A model generated the notes under the pieces. That model did no database searches, had not been told where the DNA came from, and saw only the letters and a list, made by a program, of their open reading frames with translations. Shown here piece after piece: positions 1-6,140 of a stretch of DNA of 25,669 bases. The stretch is from Clostridiales bacterium UBA4644 (GTDB lineage Bacteria; Bacillota; Clostridia; Oscillospirales; Butyricicoccaceae). The stretch is from assembly GCA_002405755.1 (NCBI GenBank), contig DHMK01000010.1, positions 1 through 25,669 on the forward strand, given 5' to 3'. A program made the translations under genes and the position numbers. Each line of letters starts with the position of its first letter. Positions within the stretch are counted from its first letter, which is position 1.

Positions 1-2
1 AC

Positions 3-23
3 AAGGCGCAGATCGCAAAATAA
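3..23 (+). CDS. Possible C-terminal tail of an upstream gene
   Basis: The reading frame beginning at base 3 gives six residues (KAQIAK) and then a TAA stop. A strong plus-strand terminator follows 17 bases later, so a plus-strand gene probably ends here, most of it lying left of the window. The product cannot be identified from six residues. Confidence 0.35.
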   Translation, partial: KAQIAK

Positions 24-40
24 CCGAAAATACACCAGAA

Positions 41-66
41 GCGGCAGCAAAAGCTGCCGCTTTTTT
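41..66 (+). terminator. Intrinsic terminator of the upstream plus-strand gene
   Basis: A perfect 8-bp stem (GCGGCAGC / GCTGCCGC) with an AAAA loop is followed directly by six T residues. This is a textbook rho-independent terminator on the plus strand. Confidence 0.9.
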
Positions 67-141
67 CTATGAAACGCCTGCTGCGCGCAAGATCGCGCCG
101 CATTCGACAAAAATGGAACGAAAGGAAGGGGATCCGCGCCC

Positions 142-168
142 AAAAAGAAAACGCCGCAAAGCGGCGCT
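142..168 (-). terminator. Intrinsic terminator of the small basic-protein gene
   Basis: Read on the minus strand, the stem CGCCGC-TTT-GCGGCG is followed by TTTTCTTTTT. It lies about 50 bases downstream of the stop of the 219-428 gene. A second GC-rich hairpin (GCCGGC arms, 185-203) lies between and may assist. Confidence 0.75.
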
Positions 169-218
169 TCGATCCTCCTTGCAGGCCGGCATAGCACGCC
201 GGCATCTGCTGGTCAGGT

Positions 219-428
219 TCAAAGCGTCTCCAGCTGATGATACTGTTGATCCAGCAAAAAGATCGCGATCCCATGAGGGTCGGCCCTTCGGGACAGGGCC
301 AGCAGCTTCGGAGAGCTCAGGGGTTCGCCGGCCTGCAGCAAGCGATCGCCCCGCCTCCGAAGGCGAAGAATGCGGCTCCAATGATAGGCCAGCCGAAGAG
401 CCAGCCAGGTGCGTTTTACTTGTTTCAT
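219..428 (-). CDS. Small basic hypothetical protein (69 aa)
   Basis: The frame encodes a 69-residue protein that is strongly basic in its first half (KQVKRTW, then SRILRLRRRGDRLL), with no signal peptide, membrane segment or Cys motif. I do not recognise a named family. I chose the ATG at 428; a longer open frame continues upstream to 548 but runs through a promoter-like region. An AGGAAAAGG stretch lies upstream at a rather long distance, and a five-codon ORF ending in an ATGA overlap sits between it and this ATG, so the start is uncertain. Support for a real gene is its own terminator downstream, its isolation between two terminators, and a promoter-like sequence at 498-526. A nucleic-acid-binding role would be guesswork from charge alone. 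Confidence 0.55.
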   Translation of the reverse strand: MKQVKRTWLALRLAYHWSRILRLRRRGDRLLQAGEPLSSPKLLALSRRADPHGIAIFLLDQQYHQLETL

Positions 429-485
429 GTTCTGTGGTTCATTTCCTTTTCCTAAAATTTGAAAGTCGCTCCGGCAGGAGCGGCA

Positions 486-529
486 ATTCCGCGGAATACT
501 ATACGGCAAGTCCTTTGTCGAAACAAAGG
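486..529 (-). promoter_or_regulatory. Candidate promoter with two palindromes and a Spo0A-like box
   Basis: On the minus strand TTGTTT (521-526) and TATAGT (498-503) are 17 bases apart, a moderate sigma-A match. The -35 overlaps an inverted repeat at 512-529 (CCTTTGT-CGAA-ACAAAGG) containing TGTCGAA (516-522), an exact match to the Spo0A-box core TGNCGAA. A 12-bp perfect palindrome ATTCCGCGGAAT (486-497) lies just downstream of the -10, over the expected transcription start. Together these look like regulated transcription of the 219-428 gene, by inference. Confidence 0.4.
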
Positions 530-545
530 GAAAACAGGCGCTTTG

Positions 546-576
546 CAAAAAAATCCCGCCGCATTGCAGCGGCGGG
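546..576 (-). terminator. Intrinsic terminator of the SleB-type hydrolase gene
   Basis: On the minus strand an 8-bp stem CCCGCCGC / GCGGCGGG with a six-base loop is followed by A and a run of seven T. It starts about 20 bases after the stop codon. Confidence 0.88.
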
Positions 577-597
577 AAGAAATGCTCCGGTTACAGA

Positions 598-1626
598 TCA
601 CTGCCAAAAGGCGTGGGCGCCAATGGTGGCGTAATAGGTGCGGTTTCTGGCGGCCCAGCAGGTCTTGATCAGGCGGACACTGGCAAAATAGAGACAGCCC
701 GGCGCGGTGACATAGCCCTCCATCACCAGCTTCGCAGCCAGCCAGCTCTCCTCGTTGGGCTCGTTGAAGATCCTGGTGTTGGATTGCTTTAAAAACTGAA
801 CGCCGGTGCGGTTGTCATAAAGCACATCATAGACCGTATCGGGAAAGAGGGAGTTGTTCACGCGGTTCATGACCACATTTCCAACGGCCACCTTGCCGTC
901 CAGCGGCTGATTGCCGGATTCATGGTAAATGATCCGGGCCAGCCAGAGAAGCGAATCGCCCTCGTCATCGTAGTAGGTGAGGCCGCTTTCCAAAACACCG
1001 CTGCCCGTCAGATGAACGGCCTGATTCTCGCCGTCCCAGACCACCTCCGCATTGAAGATCTTCGCCGCAGCCCGGACGGGGATCATGGCAGAGCCATCCA
1101 GAAGGATACAGGGCTGATCCATATACCAGCAGCGAAGGTTGGCGCGGGCCAGACGGCTATTCGGGGCGAAGACGGCCTCCAGCTCCGTACCGCGGGTGAC
1201 GGTAACGGCCTGATCTTCGGTGCTCCATTCCACCGTGCAGCCAAGGGCCTCAAAGAAGTCCCGGACGGGGACATAGGTGGTGCCGTTGATGGCGATGGCG
1301 AAGGTCTCCAGCTCCAGCAGCTGGCCGTTGTAATTGATCCACACCGCGTCCTCGTGGGGAAGCTCCAGGGCGTCCTCCGTCTCCAAGGCTTCTGCGGCGG
1401 CTTCCTCCTCGGAGGAAGCGGGTTCTGCCGGCAGATCCTCCGCCGGGAGCAGCTGCTCGGGGGACTGAGCGTCGCCGTCGAACAGCGCTTCGAAGCTGTC
1501 CTCCGAAAGCACGGTCTCCCCGGTCTGAGCGCCGGCTCCGGCGGCAAGGGCGGTGCAGGGGGAACCTGCCATCACCGCACACAGCAGCAGCGCCAGCACG
1601 CGTTTGTATTTTCGCAAACAGATCAC
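598..1626 (-). CDS. Secreted SleB-family cell-wall hydrolase with copper-amine-oxidase-like N-terminal domain
   Basis: This is an exported peptidoglycan hydrolase. Residues 1-28 form a signal peptide (basic start, leucine-rich core, ending near ALA). An acidic, Glu-rich linker follows to about residue 90. Residues about 94-207 contain two repeats of the copper amine oxidase N-terminal-like stalk (GTTYVPVRDFFEALG and AMIPVRAAAKIFNAEV), a common extracellular module in Clostridia. Residues about 225-342 match the SleB/CwlJ hydrolase domain (ARIIYHESGNQPLDGKVAVG, ending IGAHAFWQ); the Glu of HESG is the expected catalytic acid. The GTG at 1626 is only 3-4 bases from AAGGAT; TTG at 1617 (start LRKYK) has better spacing and may be the true start. 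SleB proteins act in spore germination or vegetative wall remodelling; the operator upstream points to the latter. It has its own promoter and terminator. Confidence 0.9.
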   Translation of the reverse strand: MICLRKYKRVLALLLCAVMAGSPCTALAAGAGAQTGETVLSEDSFEALFDGDAQSPEQLLPAEDLPAEPASSEEEAAAEALETEDALELPHEDAVWINYNGQLLELETFAIAINGTTYVPVRDFFEALGCTVEWSTEDQAVTVTRGTELEAVFAPNSRLARANLRCWYMDQPCILLDGSAMIPVRAAAKIFNAEVVWDGENQAVHLTGSGVLESGLTYYDDEGDSLLWLARIIYHESGNQPLDGKVAVGNVVMNRVNNSLFPDTVYDVLYDNRTGVQFLKQSNTRIFNEPNEESWLAAKLVMEGYVTAPGCLYFASVRLIKTCWAARNRTYYATIGAHAFWQ

Positions 1627-1644
1627 ATCCTTAAATTGGGGTAG

Positions 1645-1684
1645 ATGTTACAATTTCGTCTCTGTTGTAACCGGTTTGTAACAT
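1645..1684. promoter_or_regulatory. WalR(YycF)-box-like operator
   Basis: TGTAAC-N5-TGTAAC (1666-1682, plus strand) fits the published WalR consensus TGTWAH-N5-TGTWAH exactly. A third, inverted copy (ATGTTACAA, 1645-1653) makes a perfect 9-bp inverted repeat with TTGTAACAT (1676-1684). The block starts just downstream of the -10 of the hydrolase promoter, where a bound regulator would normally repress. WalR controls wall hydrolases in Bacillus and relatives, which fits the gene. Confidence 0.6.
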
Positions 1685-1689
1685 TGCCC

Positions 1690-1717
1690 ATCATATCATA
1701 AATCCGGGAAATGTCAA
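1690..1717 (-). promoter_or_regulatory. Sigma-A promoter of the SleB-type hydrolase
   Basis: On the minus strand TTGACA (1712-1717), a 16-base spacer and TATGAT (1690-1695) are seen. An overlapping second TATGAT (1695-1700) would be too close to the -35. Confidence 0.8.
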
Positions 1718-2045
1718 GGAAAACCGTTCAGCAAAACCGACGGGAAAGAACAAGTTCAGACAAACTGCACAGAACGCAGCCGAAAATTTTGTGCAAAAAT
1801 GCGCAGAAAACGGCTAAATTCGTCATTTTGACGAAGACTTCTGTGGAGGAAATTTTTCGGGAGTTTGTGCTCGATCCAACCGGAGATCGGCGGGAATCGC
1901 CTGAAAAACCGGCTTGAACTGCCGTTTTCCGGGACGGAAAGGAAGGAAAATCCCGCAAAAGAAATGGGAAATACTGTAAAACTGGAACCGGGGCCATTGT
2001 ACAAAACGACAGACTGCGCCGCAGCCCGAGCCGGGCGTTACAGCA
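1718..2045. other. Gene-free stretch between the hydrolase promoter and the deaminase terminator
   Basis: I find no convincing gene here: the open frames have no usable ribosome binding site or protein-like composition. The one clear element is a hairpin TTCGTC-ATTTT-GACGAA at 1819-1835, whose two arms each contain TGACGAA (inverted), matching the Spo0A core TGNCGAA. It lies about 100 bases upstream of the hydrolase -35. Confidence 0.4.
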
Positions 2046-2046
2046 C

Positions 2047-2079
2047 AAAAAAGCTCCGCCCGGCGCGGCCGGACGGAGC
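2047..2079 (-). terminator. Intrinsic terminator of the deaminase operon
   Basis: On the minus strand a 12-bp GC-rich stem (GCTCCGTCCGGC / GCCGGGCGGAGC, one G-U pair) with a three-base loop is followed by TTTTTT. It is about 27 bases after the deaminase stop. Confidence 0.88.
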
Positions 2080-2105
2080 GGGAGAAACGAAAAACATACC
2101 ATTAT

Positions 2106-2606
2106 TTAATAGGTGTTCGGCAGAAGCTCCTCGGGCAGGGTGTCGTCCTGCTCCACAAAGTCCTTCTGCACGTCAAAAACCGTATATTCCGTAGTCGTGT
2201 TGCGGACCACCACAGTCTGGATGCCGGCGTTGATGATCATACGGCGGCACATATTGCAGGGGCTTGCGTTATGTACCAGCTGGCCGGTGGCGTTGTCCAG
2301 CATGGCCAGATAGAGGGTGCTGCCCAGCATCTCCTCCCGGGAAGCGGCGATGATACAGTTCTGCTCCGCATGGACGCTGCGGCAAAGCTCATAGCGCTGG
2401 CCCCGGGGGATGCCCAACTGCTCCCGGCGGCAGGCGCCCAGGTCGCTGCAGTTGGCCCGGCCGCGGGGCGCGCCGGCATAGCCGGTGGAAATGATCACAT
2501 CGTTCTTTACCAGGATCGCCCCCACATTGCGCCGCAGGCAGGTGCCGCGCTCCAAAACGGTCTGGGCGATGTCCAGATAATAATTGGTCTTGTCCTGTCG
2601 TTTCAT
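2106..2606 (-). CDS. dCMP deaminase family protein (ComEB-like)
   Basis: This is a zinc-dependent cytidine/deoxycytidylate deaminase fold protein, expected to turn dCMP into dUMP for dTTP synthesis. The zinc site is visible: SVHAEQNCI holds the zinc-binding His and catalytic Glu, and SPCNMCRR holds the two zinc-binding Cys. The N-terminal part (DKTNYYLDIAQTVLERGTC, then VGAILVKNDVIISTGYAG) is typical of the family, and 166 residues is a usual length. The ATG at 2606 overlaps the TGA of the upstream ATPase gene by four bases (ATGA), so the two are translationally coupled. The family resembles ComEB of Bacillus subtilis, but nothing here suggests a competence role. Some family members act on other nucleotides, so the exact substrate is inferred. 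Confidence 0.92.
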   Translation of the reverse strand: MKRQDKTNYYLDIAQTVLERGTCLRRNVGAILVKNDVIISTGYAGAPRGRANCSDLGACRREQLGIPRGQRYELCRSVHAEQNCIIAASREEMLGSTLYLAMLDNATGQLVHNASPCNMCRRMIINAGIQTVVVRNTTTEYTVFDVQKDFVEQDDTLPEELLPNTY

Positions 2607-3301
2607 CGTATCTGCTCTCCTTCTGGTGAGGATGTTTCCGCGGGGAAGAGCCGACCGGCCTCCATGCGCAGGATCCGGGGCGCGCGGGCGGCGATCTCCC
2701 GGTCGTGGGTGATCATGATAACGGTGCTCCCGCCGTATTGAAGCTTTTCCAGCAGGCGGAGGATGCCCAGGCCGGTCTCCCGGTCCAGGTTGCCGGTGGG
2801 CTCGTCGGCCAAAACCAGCGGCGGCCTTGCGGCCAGCACCCGGGCGATGGCGATGCGCTGCTGCTGACCGCCGGAAAGCTGCGCCGGGCGGTGGTCCTTC
2901 CGCTGGGAAAGCCCCACCTGCTCCAGCGCCTGCAGCGCCGCTTTGCGGCGAGAGAGCCGGTCCTGTCCCTGCAGGATCAGGGGAAGCTCCACATTTTCCA
3001 GAGCGGTCATGGTGGGGATCAGCTGGAAGCTCTGGAAGATAAAGCCGATCTCCCGGGCCCGTGTCCGGTCGGCCTCCCGTCCCTGGAGCCGCTCCACCGG
3101 CTGGCCCGCCAGAAAATAGCGGCCGGAGGTGGGCCGGTCCAGACAGCCCAAAATATTCATCAGCGTGGTCTTTCCGGAGCCGGAGGGCCCGATGATGGAG
3201 ACGAACTCGCCGTCATCTACCCGAAGGGAGACCTCCCGCAGGGCGTCTACGCAGCAGCTGCCCTTGCCATAACGCTTACAGATCTGTTCCAGCCGCACCA
3301 T
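2603..3301 (-). CDS. ABC transporter ATP-binding protein, MacB/LolD type
   Basis: The 232-residue protein is a single ABC ATPase domain: Walker A GPSGSGKTT at about residues 38-46, Q-loop FIFQSFQLIPTMTALENV, signature LSGGQQQRIAIAR, Walker B LVLADEPTGNLD, and switch His in MITHD. The order ADEPTGNLD plus FQLIPTMTALENVELPL is typical of the MacB/LolD/YknY family, whose members pair with FtsX-like permeases. No permease is adjacent; the neighbours are trmB upstream and the deaminase downstream, so the partner is encoded elsewhere or has been lost. The frame stays open to 3520 but overlaps trmB and that part is not ABC-like, so I chose the ATG at 3301, 67 bases after the trmB stop, with GGGCGGG as a weak ribosome binding site. 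Confidence 0.93.
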   Translation of the reverse strand: MVRLEQICKRYGKGSCCVDALREVSLRVDDGEFVSIIGPSGSGKTTLMNILGCLDRPTSGRYFLAGQPVERLQGREADRTRAREIGFIFQSFQLIPTMTALENVELPLILQGQDRLSRRKAALQALEQVGLSQRKDHRPAQLSGGQQQRIAIARVLAARPPLVLADEPTGNLDRETGLGILRLLEKLQYGGSTVIMITHDREIAARAPRILRMEAGRLFPAETSSPEGEQIR

Positions 3302-3368
3302 CGTCCCGCCCGCTTTCCGTTTTGTTCTAACGGCTATTTTTGCCGGGATGCAGAAAAATATGCGGCGA

Positions 3369-4100
3369 TCAGGCGCTTTCCGCGGTCTCGCCGGGCGCGT
3401 CTGCTTCATCGGGCGCGGTCTGATCCTTGGGGCGCAGATCCGTGGGCAAAACGCCGGGCAGCATCCGCCGGGCCACCAGCCGGTAAATGGGGAAGCCTTT
3501 TTCGGAAAAATTACGCTCATATTCCGTCATCACATTGGGCGTGTCGGTCTGGTGCAGGTCGAAGGTCACATCAAACAGGCCGAAGCCATACTGGCTGAAA
3601 TAGCAGACGGAATCTTCAAACAGCCGGCGGTTGTCGCTCTTGAAGCAGATCTCGCCGTATGGCGCGAGAAAGCGGTCATACACCGCCAGAAACACCGGAT
3701 GGGTCAGCCGGCGCTTGTGCTGCCGCTTGGGGGGCCAGGGGTCGGAGAAGTTCAGATAGATGCGGCTGATCTCGCCTTCGGCGAAGACCTGGCCCAGCAG
3801 CGCCGCGTCGGCGGAAAGAAACCGCACATTGCGCAGCCCCGCCTCCCGGACCTTCTCCATGGCCATGAGCAAAACGCTCTCCACCCGCTCCACCGCCAGA
3901 AACAGCTGCTCCGGATTCTGCCGTGCCATTTCCGTGACGAAGCTGCCCTTGCCGCAGCCGATCTCCAGATTCAGGACCGTCTCCGGCCCTGCACTGAAGC
4001 TCTGCCGCCAGCAGCCCTTCAGGGTCTCCGGCTGGGTGATCAGCAGCGCGCTGCAGGCGTCCATCCGCCGATCCAGATTTTTCTTTTTCCGCATCCTCAT
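3369..4100 (-). CDS. trmB: tRNA (guanine-N7-)-methyltransferase
   Basis: TrmB methylates guanine 46 in the variable loop of tRNA using S-adenosylmethionine. The SAM-binding motif LEIGCGKGSF is at about residues 45-54, and the family-specific catalytic segment NFSDPWPPKRQHKRRLT is at about 117-133. TEYERNFSEKGFPIYRL near the end is also typical. At 243 residues it is slightly longer than usual because of a Pro/Asp/Glu-rich tail after residue 220. The ATG at 4100 is preceded by GGCGGAG at good spacing. Its start overlaps the stop of a 36-codon ORF (ATGA), suggesting coupled translation. It reads towards the ABC ATPase and deaminase genes and is probably in the same transcript. Confidence 0.96.
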   Translation of the reverse strand: MRMRKKKNLDRRMDACSALLITQPETLKGCWRQSFSAGPETVLNLEIGCGKGSFVTEMARQNPEQLFLAVERVESVLLMAMEKVREAGLRNVRFLSADAALLGQVFAEGEISRIYLNFSDPWPPKRQHKRRLTHPVFLAVYDRFLAPYGEICFKSDNRRLFEDSVCYFSQYGFGLFDVTFDLHQTDTPNVMTEYERNFSEKGFPIYRLVARRMLPGVLPTDLRPKDQTAPDEADAPGETAESA

Positions 4101-4207
4101 CGTAAAAGCTCCGCCTTTCTCTCATCTGCCGCTTCGTGCTTCACGACTCCAATAAACATCGCGTCGCCGATATGTACGGGAGTCGGGAAAGTGAATAAAC
4201 TACACAT
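4097..4207 (-). CDS. Small ORF (36 aa) coupled to trmB
   Basis: An ATG at 4207 follows AAAGGGAG by seven bases and opens a 36-codon frame whose TGA overlaps the trmB ATG (ATGA). The peptide starts MCSLFTFPTPVHIGD and ends ADERKAELLR; I do not recognise it. The good ribosome binding site and exact four-base overlap argue for translation, perhaps as a leader peptide coupling to trmB, or the remnant of a truncated gene at the edge of the neighbouring AT-rich island. A hairpin (GTACGGC / GCCGTAC, 4232-4255) lies just upstream without a T-run. No clear promoter is visible. Confidence 0.4.
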   Translation of the reverse strand: MCSLFTFPTPVHIGDAMFIGVVKHEAADERKAELLR

Positions 4208-4277
4208 TATCTTACTCCCTTTCATAGTGAAGTACGGCAGTCATGGCCGCCGTACTCCCGGTTGAAATCACTTGCCA

Positions 4278-4571
4278 TCAGGCGATGCCTTCCGCCGCTT
4301 TTGAATGCTGATATAGATACTCCGGCGCAATATCAATGTTGCCGTCATTCCAAACAGTCACACCGTAGTCAATATAGACGCCAGCAAAGGTGTGTTCATC
4401 GACCAGCGGTGCAAAACCCGCATCTTTCAGCAAGGGTGTAAAATCAAAAACTTTTGCTTCTCCGGTTGTAAATCGGAGCCAAAGCTTATGACCTGGCAGC
4501 GGACGAACGCCGCAGACCTTGATGACAGGCTCCTGCTCCCCTGCATACGCAATTCCATTCGAGATATACAT
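4278..4571 (-). CDS. DUF2442 domain protein
   Basis: The 97-residue protein matches the DUF2442 pattern: VRPLPGHKLWLRFTTGEAKVFD, then TPLLKDAGFAPLVDEHTFAG, then the closing GVTVWNDGNIDIAPEYLYQ. The ATG at 4571 has an excellent AAGGAGG seven bases upstream. It lies 12 bases after the DUF4160 gene and is co-transcribed with it. DUF2442 and DUF4160 genes are often found side by side and have been suspected to form a toxin-antitoxin-like pair; the biochemical role is not established. The pair is visibly AT-richer than the surrounding housekeeping genes, consistent with acquisition by transfer. Confidence 0.88.
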   Translation of the reverse strand: MYISNGIAYAGEQEPVIKVCGVRPLPGHKLWLRFTTGEAKVFDFTPLLKDAGFAPLVDEHTFAGVYIDYGVTVWNDGNIDIAPEYLYQHSKAAEGIA

Positions 4572-4583
4572 AAGCGTTCCTCC

Positions 4584-4850
4584 TTATCTCAGCGGTTCGA
4601 TTTTGCCGAACGGGATATTTTGTACCGCCTTGTTCCACGCGGCATAAAGTTCATCCTCATGGATAGCAGCCCAAGCCTGCACCAGCTTCAACTGTTTGAC
4701 AGGAAGGCTGCCTGCGATCAATTCGCCGTCCACACCAACTGATGCCTCATACTCGTTGTAATAAACATGAAAGTGCGGCTTGTGGTGCTTGTCAGTATCG
4801 CTGAAAATCATCTTGATAACGATATTATAAAATCTGCAAAGTTCCGGCAT
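4584..4850 (-). CDS. DUF4160 domain protein
   Basis: The 88-residue protein carries the DUF4160 signature: IVIKMIFSDTDKHHKPHFHV, followed by YYNEYEASVGVDGELIAGSLP, and a Trp-rich ending (LVQAWAAIHEDELYAAWNKA). The conserved HKPHFHVYY stretch could bind metal, by inference. The ATG at 4850 follows GAGGAG with normal spacing. It is the first gene of a two-gene operon with DUF2442, with its own strong promoter at 4909-4936. If the pair is toxin-antitoxin-like, which partner is toxic cannot be told from sequence. Confidence 0.88.
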   Translation of the reverse strand: MPELCRFYNIVIKMIFSDTDKHHKPHFHVYYNEYEASVGVDGELIAGSLPVKQLKLVQAWAAIHEDELYAAWNKAVQNIPFGKIEPLR

Positions 4851-4908
4851 GATTTTCTCCTCACTTTTCCCCTGTCTAAAATCGTACTATCATCGCTCCG
4901 ATAATTCT

Positions 4909-4936
4909 ATTATGCCATATTATTTCTCTAAGTCAA
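4909..4936 (-). promoter_or_regulatory. Sigma-A promoter of the DUF4160/DUF2442 operon
   Basis: On the minus strand TTGACT (4931-4936), a 16-base spacer and CATAAT (4909-4914) stand about 60 bases upstream of the DUF4160 start. Confidence 0.7.
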
Positions 4937-4999
4937 CAATGAACGCTTTCCTTGAATTAAAAAGTTATGCCGATGCCAAATCTTTCGATATTTGTTTCA

Positions 5000-5062
5000 T
5001 CAACATCGGTCAACCGATGTTACCGAATGGTATTTTGCACTTACCGATTGGTAATATTTCAT
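5000..5062 (-). CDS. Possible 20-codon ORF upstream of the DUF4160 operon
   Basis: ATG at 5062 is preceded by AGAGGA at usable spacing and opens 20 codons, running through the repeated operator-like sequence (hence the internally repeated YQSV / YHSV peptide). Its TGA overlaps the ATG of a further 11-codon frame. No clear promoter and no recognisable product; this may be chance, or a degenerate remnant. Confidence 0.2.
   Translation of the reverse strand: MKYYQSVSAKYHSVTSVDRC
5002..5055. repeat. Palindrome and tandem near-palindromic iterons
   Basis: AACATCGGT-CA-ACCGATGTT (5002-5021) is a 20-bp inverted repeat with 9-bp arms. It runs into TTACCGAATGGTATT (5020-5034) and TTACCGATTGGTAAT (5041-5055), two 13/15-identical, nearly symmetric copies whose starts are exactly 21 bp apart (two helical turns). 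All share an ACCGA core. An outer inverted repeat ATTTTGCAC / GTGCAAAAT occupies 5032-5040 and 5092-5100. The layout suggests a multi-site operator upstream of the DUF4160 promoter. Confidence 0.55.
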
Positions 5063-5099
5063 AATTTAATCCTCTTATCTCAATGTATTTTGTGCAAAA

Positions 5100-6128
5100 T
5101 CACGAAATTAACATCGCATCACCAAAGGAAAAGAAGCGGTAGCGCTGGTTTACAGCCTCCGCATAGGCCCGCAGGACGATCTCCCGGGTGCTGAAGGCGG
5201 AGACCAGCATGATCAGCGTGCTCTCCGGCAGGTGGAAGTTGGTGATCAGTCCGTCCATGCCCCGGAAGGTATAGCCCGGGTAGATGAAAATATCGGTGGC
5301 GCCGGAGCCGGGATGGGTGATGTGGGCTTCGTCGGTGACCGTCTCGATGGTGCGGCAGGAGGTGGTCCCCACGCAGATGATCCGGCCGCCCCGGGCCCGG
5401 GCCGCATTGATGCGCGCCGCGGCGTCCTCCGAGACCTGATACCGCTCCGTGTGCATCACATGGTCGGTGATCTCGTCCTCCTTCACCGGGCGGAAGGTGC
5501 CCAGCCCCACATGCAGGGTGATGCGGACGATGTCCACGCCCTTGCGCCGGATGGCCTCCAGCAGCTCCGGCGTAAAGTGCAGGCCGGCGGTGGGAGCGGC
5601 GGCAGAGCCGTTGTTTTTGGAATAAACGGTCTGATACCGCTCCTGATCGTTTAGCCGGGCCTTGATATAGGGCGGCAGGGGCATGGTGCCCAGCCGCTCC
5701 AGAATTTCCAGAAAAATGCCCTGATAGCGGAAGCGGATCAGACGGTTGCCGTCGGGCTTGACCTGCTCCACCACGGCCTGCAGGCTGCCGTCGCCGAAGA
5801 CGATCTCCGCGCCCTCCCGCAGACGGCGGCCGGGATAGACGATGCAGTCCCAAAGATCGCCCTCCACCTGCTCCAGCAGCAGCACCTCCACCGGCGCAGA
5901 GCCTGTGCCGGTCTTGTGCCCGTAGAGCCGGGCGGGGAGGACCCGGGTGTCGTTGATCACCAGACAGTCGCCGGGCGACAGCTGATCGATCACATCATAA
6001 AAATGCTTGTGCTCCATGCGGCCGGTCCTCCGGTCCAGAAGCATCAGGCGGGAACGATCCCGCTGGGCCAGCGGAGTCTGCGCGATCAGCTCCTCCGGCA
6101 GGTCATAGTAAAAGTCAGATCTTTTCAA
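5100..6128 (-). CDS. queA: S-adenosylmethionine:tRNA ribosyltransferase-isomerase
   Basis: QueA transfers the ribosyl part of S-adenosylmethionine to 7-aminomethyl-7-deazaguanine at tRNA position 34, making epoxyqueuosine. The whole protein is collinear with the family: SDFYYDLPEELIAQTPL at the start, LVINDTRVLPARL, PLPPYIK, then AAPTAGLHFTPELL, VGLGTFRPV, and NFHLPESTLIMLVSAF near the end; 342 residues is the normal length. The start is TTG at 6128, with GAGGG nine bases upstream lying at the very end of the SpoIID/LytB gene, so the two genes are in one operon with a 12-base gap. No terminator is evident downstream before the AT-rich island. Confidence 0.97.
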   Translation of the reverse strand: MKRSDFYYDLPEELIAQTPLAQRDRSRLMLLDRRTGRMEHKHFYDVIDQLSPGDCLVINDTRVLPARLYGHKTGTGSAPVEVLLLEQVEGDLWDCIVYPGRRLREGAEIVFGDGSLQAVVEQVKPDGNRLIRFRYQGIFLEILERLGTMPLPPYIKARLNDQERYQTVYSKNNGSAAAPTAGLHFTPELLEAIRRKGVDIVRITLHVGLGTFRPVKEDEITDHVMHTERYQVSEDAAARINAARARGGRIICVGTTSCRTIETVTDEAHITHPGSGATDIFIYPGYTFRGMDGLITNFHLPESTLIMLVSAFSTREIVLRAYAEAVNQRYRFFSFGDAMLIS

Positions 6129-6140
6129 AGCAGGAAACCC

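Noticed and set aside
1711..2194. Overlapping open frames in the stretch 1711-2194 on both strands
   Set aside because: No ribosome binding sites, they run through a promoter and a terminator, and their translations look random.
4232..4255. GTACGGC / GCCGTAC hairpin as terminator of the DUF pair
   Set aside because: No T-run follows on either strand; left as an unassigned structure.
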